Positions 1 through 7,400 of a stretch of DNA of 11,349 bases are shown in pieces; positions within the stretch are counted from its first letter, which is position 1, and every line of letters begins with the position of its first letter. Both the position numbers and the translations under genes were made by a program. The DNA is from Flavobacteriaceae bacterium. GTDB lineage: Bacteria; Bacteroidota; Bacteroidia; Flavobacteriales; Flavobacteriaceae. The DNA lies in the NCBI GenBank assembly GCA_019752245.1, contig JAIEMH010000285.1, forward strand, positions 1-11,349, in the 5' to 3' direction. The notes beneath the pieces were generated by a model. It saw only the letters and a list, made by a program, of their open reading frames with translations, was not told where the DNA came from and searched no databases.

Positions 1-1
1 A

Positions 2-1006
2 GGTGATTTGTTAGTCGCTCAAATGCAATTAGGACCAGTAAATGTTAAACTTCAATTACCAGCTGATTATTCTCCTTTTGTAAATACTGATGGCGATTTA
101 GATAATGGAATTATTGCACACGAATATGGACACGGGATTTCTAATAGATTAACAGGAGGAAGACTAACAACTAGTTGTTTAAATAATGCTGAACAAATGG
201 GAGAAGGTTGGTCAGATTGGTTTGCATTAATGATGCAATTGAAAGTTGGTGATGTAGGAACTTCTCAAAGAGGAATAGGAACTTTTGCTATTAATGAACC
301 AACTTCAGGAGCAGGAATCAGAAGCTTTCCTTACTCTACAGACATGAGCATCAACCCATTAACATTTGTTGATTCTAATGACAATGAAAGTCATAATAGA
401 GGCGAATTTATGACAGCTGTATTATGGGATTTAACTTGGGCATATATAAATAAATATGGACATGATTCAAATACTTATACTGGAACTGGAGGTAATAACA
501 AAGTTATGAGATTAGTAATTGACGGATTAAAACTTCAGCCTTGTTCTCCTACAGTAGTAGAATTTAGAGACGCAATTATTGCTGCCGATCAAGCAACAAC
601 TGGAGGTCAAGATTTTTGCTTAATCTGGCATGTATTTGCACATAGAGGTGTTGGAGTAAATGCTTCATCAGGTTCAAATCAAGATGCTTTGGATCAAACA
701 GAAGATTTTTCTGAACCTGCTCCAGGTCCGAACTGTACTTTAAGTGTAAACTACTTTGAGAATGAAGATTCATTCAGAGTTTATCCTAATCCAACTAATG
801 ACTTACTTAACGTAAGAATTAACAATTATGTTGGAAAAGTAAATATTCAAGTAATAGATATTAATGGTAGAATTGTAAAAGAGTTAAAAAATGAAGATTT
901 CAATATAGAGAAATCTTTAAACTTAAACAACTTACAATCTGGAATGTATGTTTTAAAAGTAAACGGTGATAACTTAAACTTCACTCAAAAAATTATTAAA
1001 AACTAA
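2..1006 (+). CDS. M36 (fungalysin-type) secreted zinc metalloprotease, C-terminal part, T9SS cargo
   Basis: This is the 3' end of a larger gene. The frame is open to the left edge (first full codon at base 2), so the TTG at base 8 is not a start. The zinc site is visible: HEYGH at 119-133 gives two His ligands and the catalytic Glu, and MGEGWSD at 197-217 supplies the third ligand (Glu, codon 203-205). The HEYGHG...NRLTGG...CL...GEGWSD spacing is that of peptidase family M36. A C-terminal domain of about 75 residues starts at FRVYPNP (773-793) and ends in a Lys-rich KIIKN; this is a type A T9SS sorting domain, so the enzyme should be exported and released or attached at the cell surface. About 334 residues remain; family members in Bacteroidota are usually 800 or more, so the propeptide and N-terminal catalytic half are missing here. 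Family and secretion route are confident; the substrate is unknown. Confidence 0.93.
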   Translation, partial: GDLLVAQMQLGPVNVKLQLPADYSPFVNTDGDLDNGIIAHEYGHGISNRLTGGRLTTSCLNNAEQMGEGWSDWFALMMQLKVGDVGTSQRGIGTFAINEPTSGAGIRSFPYSTDMSINPLTFVDSNDNESHNRGEFMTAVLWDLTWAYINKYGHDSNTYTGTGGNNKVMRLVIDGLKLQPCSPTVVEFRDAIIAADQATTGGQDFCLIWHVFAHRGVGVNASSGSNQDALDQTEDFSEPAPGPNCTLSVNYFENEDSFRVYPNPTNDLLNVRINNYVGKVNIQVIDINGRIVKELKNEDFNIEKSLNLNNLQSGMYVLKVNGDNLNFTQKIIKN

Positions 1007-1026
1007 GCATACGATATAATAAAAAG

Positions 1027-1055
1027 AAAAGCGACTCAATTGAGTCGCTTTTTTT
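1027..1055. terminator. Bidirectional rho-independent terminator between convergent genes
   Basis: An 18-bp perfect palindrome, GCGACTCAATTGAGTCGC, lies at 1031-1048. It is flanked by AAAA (1027-1030) and a run of seven T (1049-1055), so the stem can extend by four A-T pairs. On the plus strand the hairpin is followed by the T run, 21 nt after the protease stop. On the minus strand it is followed by TTTTCTTTTT and lies 5 nt beyond the DUF3078 stop. One structure therefore suits both converging transcripts. Confidence 0.9.
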
Positions 1056-1060
1056 ATGAA

Positions 1061-2011
1061 TCAAAAGTCGTAAACCAATCCTACTCCTAATAATTGTTTA
1101 AGTTGAACTTTAGGACCAATTGTAACTTGTTCTCCTCCAACATCTTTTTTAGCCTTTATATCATCATCATATAAAAGATAAGCACCAATATTAGCTTTTA
1201 CATATTGATTCACGACCAAATCCATTTGCATTTGCCAATCAACATCTATATTTCCAAAATTATTGATATAATCGGAATATAAGTTTATTCTGTTTTCTAT
1301 AATTATATTTTTAAAAACTTCTTTTTTGTGAGCACCAGTTATTAAAAACCCCAATTCTGTTCGTGATCTTTTTCCTTGCGATACCAAAATTCCGTTATCG
1401 TCATATACTGCTTTTGTAACTCCAAATGCTCCTTGATTGGCTAATTTTTGATCTAAAACTAAAGTGGTTTTTTGTGTTAAAGGAGAAATATAAACATTAA
1501 TCTTTTTTTCTTTATTAGAATATTCAGCACCTACTCCAAGAAAAACATAAGCCGGCGCAAATGGTTTGGAAATAGCATTATCCGTATTAGGATAAGCATA
1601 TCCATTTGTAAACTGTGTATTAAAATTAAACTTTGCCGAATGGTACCAATTAGAAATTGTATCTCTTCTATAACCAAAAGTAGAATTCACTTGAAAGGCA
1701 TCATCTGTTTTTCTAGGTTCAATGCCATCTTGCTTGTTCATTCCGTATTTAAAAATCAACTCATTTAACCATTTAATGTTTCCATTTGTGTATTTACGAG
1801 TAAACTTTCCTTTCAACAATCCTGAAACCGAACTAACACCTCCAGCATTCCAATTTAAAAAAGCTATCTGACTAATATCAAATCCAACGCTATTTTTATT
1901 TTCCCAATGCGAAATAGTATCAGGTTTCTTTGTTTGAATGATGTCTTGCGAAAAAGTATTTTGTGCTGTAAAGAACACAATAATTACAGAAATTCTTATG
2001 GGTAATTTCAT
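1061..2011 (-). CDS. DUF3078 family outer-membrane beta-barrel protein
   Basis: The protein has 316 residues, with a signal peptide at about 1-22 (basic start, hydrophobic core VIIVFF, cleavage near FSQ-D). The mature part matches DUF3078 by its conserved blocks: WENKNSVGFDISQIAFLNWNAGG (36-58; Trp and Gly-Gly conserved), a RKTDD segment, TQFTNGYAYPN, APAYVFLGVGAEY, and SPLTQKTTLVLDQ followed by GAFGV. Alternating aromatic and polar residues and a C-terminal Phe (LVYDF) fit an outer-membrane beta-barrel. The function of this family is not established. It lies 36 nt downstream of dxs on the same strand and could be read through from it. A one-mismatch -7 element (GATTTTTG, minus strand, 2041-2034) could also start transcription in the gap. 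The ATG at 2011 is chosen because it opens directly into the signal peptide. Confidence 0.88.
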   Translation of the reverse strand: MKLPIRISVIIVFFTAQNTFSQDIIQTKKPDTISHWENKNSVGFDISQIAFLNWNAGGVSSVSGLLKGKFTRKYTNGNIKWLNELIFKYGMNKQDGIEPRKTDDAFQVNSTFGYRRDTISNWYHSAKFNFNTQFTNGYAYPNTDNAISKPFAPAYVFLGVGAEYSNKEKKINVYISPLTQKTTLVLDQKLANQGAFGVTKAVYDDNGILVSQGKRSRTELGFLITGAHKKEVFKNIIIENRINLYSDYINNFGNIDVDWQMQMDLVVNQYVKANIGAYLLYDDDIKAKKDVGGEQVTIGPKVQLKQLLGVGLVYDF

Positions 2012-2033
2012 TAAATAAATTAGTTAAGTTGCG

Positions 2034-2041
2034 CAAAAATC
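2034..2041 (-). promoter_or_regulatory. Possible weak -7 promoter element for the DUF3078 gene
   Basis: Read on the minus strand this is GATTTTTG, one mismatch from the Bacteroidota -7 consensus TAnnTTTG, 22 nt before the ATG of the DUF3078 gene. No convincing TTG/TTTG -33 box was found. Co-transcription with dxs is equally possible. Confidence 0.25.
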
Positions 2042-2047
2042 GTAAAT

Positions 2048-3829
2048 TCAAATAGTAGAAAAAAGAATTTTAAGACTTTTAACGTCAATTTTACAGATTT
2101 GCTGCAACTCTTCAACCGTTCCATGTTCAATGAAATTATCTGGAACACCAAGTATTTTTATTTTTGTAGTATAATTATTATCAGCTGCAAATTCAATAAT
2201 TCCACTTCCAAAACCACCTTTTACAGTTCCGTCTTCAATAGTAATTATAGTTTCATAAGCATTAAAAATTTCATGCAACAACTTTTCGTCCAAAGGTTTT
2301 ACAAAACCAAAATCATAATGAGCAATCGCCTCAGCATTCTCAATTTCATCTAGAGCTAAACTCACATTAGTACCTATGAAACCTGTAGATAAAACGGCAA
2401 TTTCAGTACCTTTTTTAAGCAAATGTGCTTTCCCTATTTCTACATTCTGAAAACCGCCTTCTGAAATTTGGTTATTGTAATCTGCGAAATTTCCTCTTCC
2501 TCTAGGATAACGTATAGCAATTGGATGATTCAATCCTAAAGAAGCTGTATAAAGAATATTTCGCAAATCTATTTCGTCTTTTGGAGCATAAATAATCATA
2601 TTCGGAATGCATCGTAAATAGGCCAAATCAAAAACTCCGTGATGTGTTGCTCCATCTTCACCAACCAATCCTGCACGATCCAAACAAAAAATTACAGGTA
2701 AATTCTGCAAAGCTACATCATGAATAACCTGATCGTAAGCTCGTTGCAAAAAAGTAGAATAAATATTGCAAAAAACCACCATTCCTTGCGTGGCCATTCC
2801 AGCGGCTAAAGTTACAGCATGTTGTTCGGCAATTCCTACGTCAAAAGCTCTTTCTGGAAAAGCATCCATCATGAATTTTAAAGAACTTCCACTTGGCATT
2901 GCAGGTGTAATTCCTATAATTTTTGGATTATTTGTAGCCAACTCAACCAACGTCAAACCAAAAACATCTTGAAATTTTGGAGGTAAATTTTCTTCCGATT
3001 TGAGATGAATTTCACCTGTGTTTTTATCAAATTTTCCAGGTGCATGATATTTAACTTGATCATCTTCAGCTTGCTGCAAACCTTTGCCTTTGGTAGTAAT
3101 TATATGTAGAAATTTTGGCCCTTTAACTTTTTTTAATCGTTCCAATTCTGAAATTAGTGCCTTAAAATCATGTCCGTCAATTGGTCCTGAGTAATCAAAA
3201 TTCAATGACTTGATCATGTTATTCTGCTTTGGATTTTTTCCTTCTTTAACCGAAGTCAAGTAGTTTTTCAAAGCACCTACACTTGGGTCAATTCCTATAG
3301 CATTGTCATTGAGAATTACCAACAAATCAGCATCAGTAACTCCAGCATGATTTAATCCTTCAAATGCCATTCCACTAGCAATTGATGCATCGCCAATAAC
3401 AGCAATATGATGTTTATGTTCGCCTTTTAGTTGAGAAGCAATCGCCATTCCCAACGCGGCAGAAATCGATGTTGAAGAATGTCCAACGCCAAAAGTATCA
3501 TAAACACTTTCGCTTCGTTTTGGAAAACCAGAAATTCCTCCAAGTTGACGATTGGTGTGAAAATTATCCTTTCTTTCGGTCAGAATTTTATGACCATATG
3601 CTTGATGACCAACATCCCAAACCAACAAATCATTTGGTGTATCAAAAACATAATGCAAAGCAATTGTTAGCTCTACAACACCAAGACTTGCGCCAAGATG
3701 ACCTTCTTTTACAGAAACAATATCAATAATAAAATCACGCAATTCTTTAGCCAATTGAGGCAATTGAGAAGGTTCCAATTTTTTTAAATCGGATGGATTA
3801 TTAATGTTTTGAAGTAAATTTTCTGACAT
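2048..3829 (-). CDS. dxs: 1-deoxy-D-xylulose-5-phosphate synthase
   Basis: This thiamine-diphosphate enzyme condenses pyruvate and glyceraldehyde 3-phosphate to 1-deoxy-D-xylulose 5-phosphate, the first step of the MEP isoprenoid pathway; the product also feeds thiamine and pyridoxal synthesis. It has 593 residues. Visible landmarks are GHLGASLG with His44, the ThDP/Mg motif GDASIASG...NDN (Asp147, Asn176), YHAPGKFD (His262), the catalytic Glu335 in GIAEQH, DRAGLVGEDG...THHG (384-398; Asp392, His396), and RYPRG (440-444). A transketolase C-terminal domain follows (IEDGTVKGGFGSG). The motif reads GDA where many homologues have GDG, which I recall as normal in Bacteroidota. The protein is shorter than the E. 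coli enzyme (620) because the stretch after NDN, about residues 187-212, is compact. The gene is divergent from tadA and followed on the same strand by the DUF3078 gene. The start at 3829 is supported by a -7 element 4 nt upstream. Confidence 0.97.
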   Translation of the reverse strand: MSENLLQNINNPSDLKKLEPSQLPQLAKELRDFIIDIVSVKEGHLGASLGVVELTIALHYVFDTPNDLLVWDVGHQAYGHKILTERKDNFHTNRQLGGISGFPKRSESVYDTFGVGHSSTSISAALGMAIASQLKGEHKHHIAVIGDASIASGMAFEGLNHAGVTDADLLVILNDNAIGIDPSVGALKNYLTSVKEGKNPKQNNMIKSLNFDYSGPIDGHDFKALISELERLKKVKGPKFLHIITTKGKGLQQAEDDQVKYHAPGKFDKNTGEIHLKSEENLPPKFQDVFGLTLVELATNNPKIIGITPAMPSGSSLKFMMDAFPERAFDVGIAEQHAVTLAAGMATQGMVVFCNIYSTFLQRAYDQVIHDVALQNLPVIFCLDRAGLVGEDGATHHGVFDLAYLRCIPNMIIYAPKDEIDLRNILYTASLGLNHPIAIRYPRGRGNFADYNNQISEGGFQNVEIGKAHLLKKGTEIAVLSTGFIGTNVSLALDEIENAEAIAHYDFGFVKPLDEKLLHEIFNAYETIITIEDGTVKGGFGSGIIEFAADNNYTTKIKILGVPDNFIEHGTVEELQQICKIDVKSLKILFSTI

Positions 3830-3833
3830 GTAG

Positions 3834-3841
3834 CAAAGGTA
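3834..3841 (-). promoter_or_regulatory. -7 promoter element (TAnnTTTG) of dxs
   Basis: The minus strand reads TACCTTTG, a full match to TAnnTTTG, the -7 element recognised by the main sigma factor of Bacteroidota. It ends 4 nt before the dxs ATG, so transcription would begin at or next to the start codon and the mRNA would be leaderless or nearly so. No Shine-Dalgarno sequence is present. No clear TTG -33 box is visible at the usual distance. Confidence 0.6.
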
Positions 3842-3842
3842 C

Positions 3843-3853
3843 GAATTGAATTC
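3843..3853. repeat. Dyad GAATT-G-AATTC centred between the dxs and tadA promoters
   Basis: An inverted repeat of 5 bp per arm has its central G at 3848. That base is exactly midway between the two outward-facing -7 elements (3834-3841 and 3855-3862). It could be an operator for a dimeric regulator or a chance AT-rich dyad; no known factor is recognised. Confidence 0.35.
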
Positions 3854-3854
3854 C

Positions 3855-3862
3855 TATTTTTG
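3855..3862 (+). promoter_or_regulatory. -7 promoter element (TAnnTTTG) of tadA
   Basis: TATTTTTG matches TAnnTTTG fully and ends 4 nt before the ATG at 3867, mirroring the dxs promoter. Transcription would start close to the first base of the start codon, and no Shine-Dalgarno sequence is present. The site also argues for ATG 3867 rather than an in-frame TTG at 3846, which would lie upstream of the promoter core. Confidence 0.55.
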
Positions 3863-3866
3863 TTCT

Positions 3867-4310
3867 ATGGAAAACATTTTTACCGACGAATACTTCATGA
3901 AAAAAGCTTTGCAAGAAGCCGAAACAGCTTTTGAAAAAGGTGAAATTCCTGTTGGTGCCATAATTGTAATTGACAACAAAGTTATTGCACGAAGTCATAA
4001 TCTCACCGAATTATTAAACGATGTTACAGCTCATGCCGAAATGCAATCCATAACAGCTGCTGCCAATTTCCTTGGCGGAAAATATCTAAAAGGTTGCACA
4101 TTATATGTAACGCTCGAACCGTGTCAAATGTGTGCCGGCGCTTTGTATTGGAGTCAGATTTCCAAAATTGTTTTTGGCGCTCGAGATGAACAACGAGGTT
4201 TTTTAACTCTCGGAGCTAAATTACATCCAAAAACCGAGGTAAATCAGGGAGTTTTAGCTCAAGAATGTGGTGACTTAATGAAACGTTTTTTTGCCGAAAG
4301 AAGAAAGTAG
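3867..4310 (+). CDS. tadA: tRNA-specific adenosine deaminase
   Basis: The enzyme deaminates adenosine at the wobble position of tRNA-Arg(ACG) to inosine and works in the cytoplasm as a zinc-dependent homodimer. The protein has 147 residues, the usual length. The cytidine/deoxycytidylate deaminase fold is seen in order: helix 1 (DEYFMKKALQEAETAFEKGE), IPVGAIIV (27-34), the active site HAE (zinc-binding His56, proton-shuttling Glu58) and PCQMC (zinc ligands Cys86 and Cys89), then ISKIVFGARDEQRG. Asn45 in SHNLTE sits at the conserved substrate-contact position. An in-frame TTG at 3846 would add seven residues without similarity to the family, so ATG 3867 is preferred. The gene is divergent from dxs, with 37 bp between start codons, and stands alone on its transcript as far as can be seen. 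A guanine or general nucleoside deaminase is a less likely alternative. Confidence 0.94.
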   Translation: MENIFTDEYFMKKALQEAETAFEKGEIPVGAIIVIDNKVIARSHNLTELLNDVTAHAEMQSITAAANFLGGKYLKGCTLYVTLEPCQMCAGALYWSQISKIVFGARDEQRGFLTLGAKLHPKTEVNQGVLAQECGDLMKRFFAERRK

Positions 4311-4399
4311 CATCATTACTTTTTTTACAAGAAAAATAGTCCAAAAATTTATTTTACTTTTACTACAATATTTAAAATATATTTCTGTTATAGCATTAA

Positions 4400-4427
4400 T
4401 TGAAGATGTTAAATTAACCTAATTTTA
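4400..4427 (+). promoter_or_regulatory. Possible promoter of the alpha-2-macroglobulin gene
   Basis: TTG at 4400-4402 is followed after 17 bp by TAATTTTA at 4420-4427, one mismatch from TAnnTTTG. This would give a leader of about 30 nt before ATG 4464. The 153-bp gap after tadA is AT-rich, with no other clear signal and no strong terminator hairpin. This is only the best candidate by eye. Confidence 0.35.
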
Positions 4428-4463
4428 AGTCAAAAAGTTCTAACCAATAATTCCTTTTATTCA

Positions 4464-7400
4464 ATGAAAACCAGCAAGTTAATCGGTTTGTTCCTAGCAA
4501 TATTTGTATTGCATTCTTGTTCTAAAAAATCGGCTGCCGATTTTAATTCAGACTTCTCTTTGTATAAGGATTATATCTCGAGTTTTTCATCGGGATTTGT
4601 TCCTGTTAATTCTGATTTTCGTGTGCAATTGGCATTCAATAAAAGTGATTGGAAACCCAACCAAGAACTCGACGACGATTTGTTCGACATTTCTCCAAGT
4701 GTGAGCGGAAAAATTGTTGCACTTTCTAACAATACTATTGCGTTTATTCCAAAAGAAAAATTGGAACAAAATACGTTGTATCAAATTACGCTGCATCTTT
4801 CGCAGATCAACGATAAAACTCCAAAAGAATTAGCTGATTTTAACTTTTCTGTAAAGACTATCAAGCAAGATTTCATTGTCAACACATTAGATCTGCAATC
4901 GTATGATAAAGACACATACTATTTAAACGGAACCATTAAAACTGCCGATAATTTAAGCTTTGAAGACGCTCAAAAACTACTTCAAGTAACTCAAAACGGA
5001 GACGATTTAAAAGTAACATTCGACAAAGCTACAAGTACTGCAACCGAATTCAAATTTACTATTGATAAAATAAAACGATTTGATGACGACAGCGAAATCA
5101 CAATTGCTTGGGATGGCGACGATGTAGATATCGATCAAAAAGGCGAAGTAAAATATCCAATTCCGGGAAAAAATCAATTCAAAGTTTTGGATATAAAAAT
5201 AGGTGACGAAAACAATCAATCATTACTCATCAATTTTTCTGATCCATTAAAAAGCGACCAAGATTTTAAGGGTTTAATTGCCATTGAAAACACTAATAAT
5301 TTGAAATTTGCCACAATGGGTAACGTTCTAAAAGTGTTTTTTAGTAATGAAGCCAAAAATTCTGAAGTAGACAAAGGCACATCGCAAGCCGCAGTTGCAG
5401 TTGAAGCCGTAGTTGACACTACAGCAATTGCAGTTGATAGTGCTGCGGTTGCAGTTGATGCTATTTCAGATGCTGTTGTAGAGCCAGTAGAAGAAGAAAC
5501 TGTAGCAAGCGAGCAATCATTTGCTGGAACTAAATTAGTTGAAGTTTTTCAAGGAATTGAAAGTGATTATGGCTTTAAAATGAAGAAAAATTATTCGGAA
5601 AAACTATTGTTTGACCAAATAAAACCAGGTGTAAAATTAGTAAAAAGCGGCACTATTTTACCAAGTTCAAACAACCTAAAACTGAACTTTGAAGTAGCCA
5701 ATTTGAATGCTATTGATGTAAAAGTGTATAAAATTTACAAAAACAACATCATGCAATTCCTTCAAGACAATGAAATTAATGGCACCCGAAATCTAAAACA
5801 AGTCAGTCAAGCTATTGCCAAAACCACCATTGAATTGAAGCAAAATAATTTACTCAATTATAGTAAATGGAATACTTATGCCTTGGATCTTTCTAAAATA
5901 ATTAAACCTGAACCTGGCGCGATTTATCGAGTGGAATTCTCATACAAAAAGAAATACTCGTTGTACAAATGTGGCGCTGCAACTTCTGAAGATGAAAATA
6001 CCACTAATGAAGATGATGAAGAAGTTGATGAAAACGATGTCAATTATAGTGGTGAAAACTACGATGACTACTACTATGAAGAAGATTATGATTACAGAGA
6101 CAGTCAAGATCCATGTACCGATTACTATTTCTATAATACTAAAGTTGGAACGAATATTCTAGCTTCCGATTTAGGCGTAATTGCTAAACGTGGCACAGAT
6201 AAATCGGTCACAATTGCAGTAAGTGATATCGTTTCAACCGATCCTGTTTCGGGTGCAACTGTTACTTTATACAACTATCAACAACAAAAAATTGCAGATT
6301 CTAGCACCGATGGCGATGGAATGGCTTCTTTTCAACTAGAAAAAATTGCCTATTTCGCAATTGTAACCAAAGGCGATCAAAGTACTTATGTAAAATTGGA
6401 TGATGAACTTTCGCTTTCACTTAGTAACTTCGATGTTTCTGGTGAAACGTTACAAAAAGGATTGAAAGGCTATTTGTATGGCGAACGAGGTGTTTGGCGT
6501 CCGGGCGACACTTTATTTTTATCGTTCATATTAAATGATAACGCCAATAAATTACCTGAAAATCATCCGATAAAAATAAAACTAAACGATCCAAACGGAA
6601 AAACAGTTTATCAATCGGTTCAAAAAGGAACGGCTTTAAGTCATTACAAATTCGTTGTTCCAACACAATCCAGTGCGCCAACTGGAAATTGGGAAGCCGT
6701 TGTAAGTGTTGGTGGCGCTCGTTTTTACAAAAGCATCAAAATTGAAACCATTAAACCTAATCGTTTAAAAATCAAAAATAGTTTTAATGGAACTATGCTT
6801 TCTACAAGCAAGAACAACATCAATAACATTCAAGTGTTGTGGCTGCATGGTGCTATCGCAAAAGATTTAAAAACCGAAGTTCAAGCCAAATTCTCACAAC
6901 AAGTTACAACGTTCAAAGGATTTGATAAATACGTTTTTGACGATCCAACTCGTAATTTTTCAACCGAAGAAATCAATATTTTTTCAGGAAAAGTTGATGG
7001 AAATGGTCGTGCTTCTATTTCAATAAAACCAACACTTCAAGGTCAAGCTCCAGGAATGTTAAAAGCAGCATTTATTACAAAAGTGTACGAACAAGGTGGC
7101 GATGTTTCAACCGATGTGGCTTCGACTACTTATTCTCCATACCAAACTTATGTTGGTGTGAAAGCTCCACAACCTAACAAATATGGATTATTAGAAACTG
7201 GAAAAGCAAATCGATTTGATATTGTTGCATTAAACGAAAACGGAAAACCAAAATCAGTTCAGAATTTAGATGTTCGAATTTACAAATTAGAATCGCGTTG
7301 GTGGTGGGATGCTTCCAATGATAATTTGTCTAATTATAGTTCGTCAACTTCTACAATTGCATACAAAAACTTTAGAGTTTCAACTGATTATTCAGGAAAA

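Noticed and set aside
8..10. TTG at base 8 as the start of the metalloprotease
   Set aside because: The frame is open to the left edge and the remaining protein lacks the signal peptide and most of the M36 domain, so the gene is cut by the window.
3469..3729. 86-codon plus-strand open frame opposite dxs
   Set aside because: It is antisense to a well-conserved dxs region, overlaps another spurious frame and has no recognisable protein features.
3846..3866. Upstream TTG start for tadA adding seven residues
   Set aside because: The extension would lie partly upstream of the TAnnTTTG element and has no similarity to TadA N-termini; ATG 3867 gives the typical start.
4368..4380. AT-only palindrome ATATTTAAAATAT after tadA as a terminator
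   Set aside because: The stem is short and purely A-T, and no T run follows; such sequences arise by chance in this AT-rich spacer.
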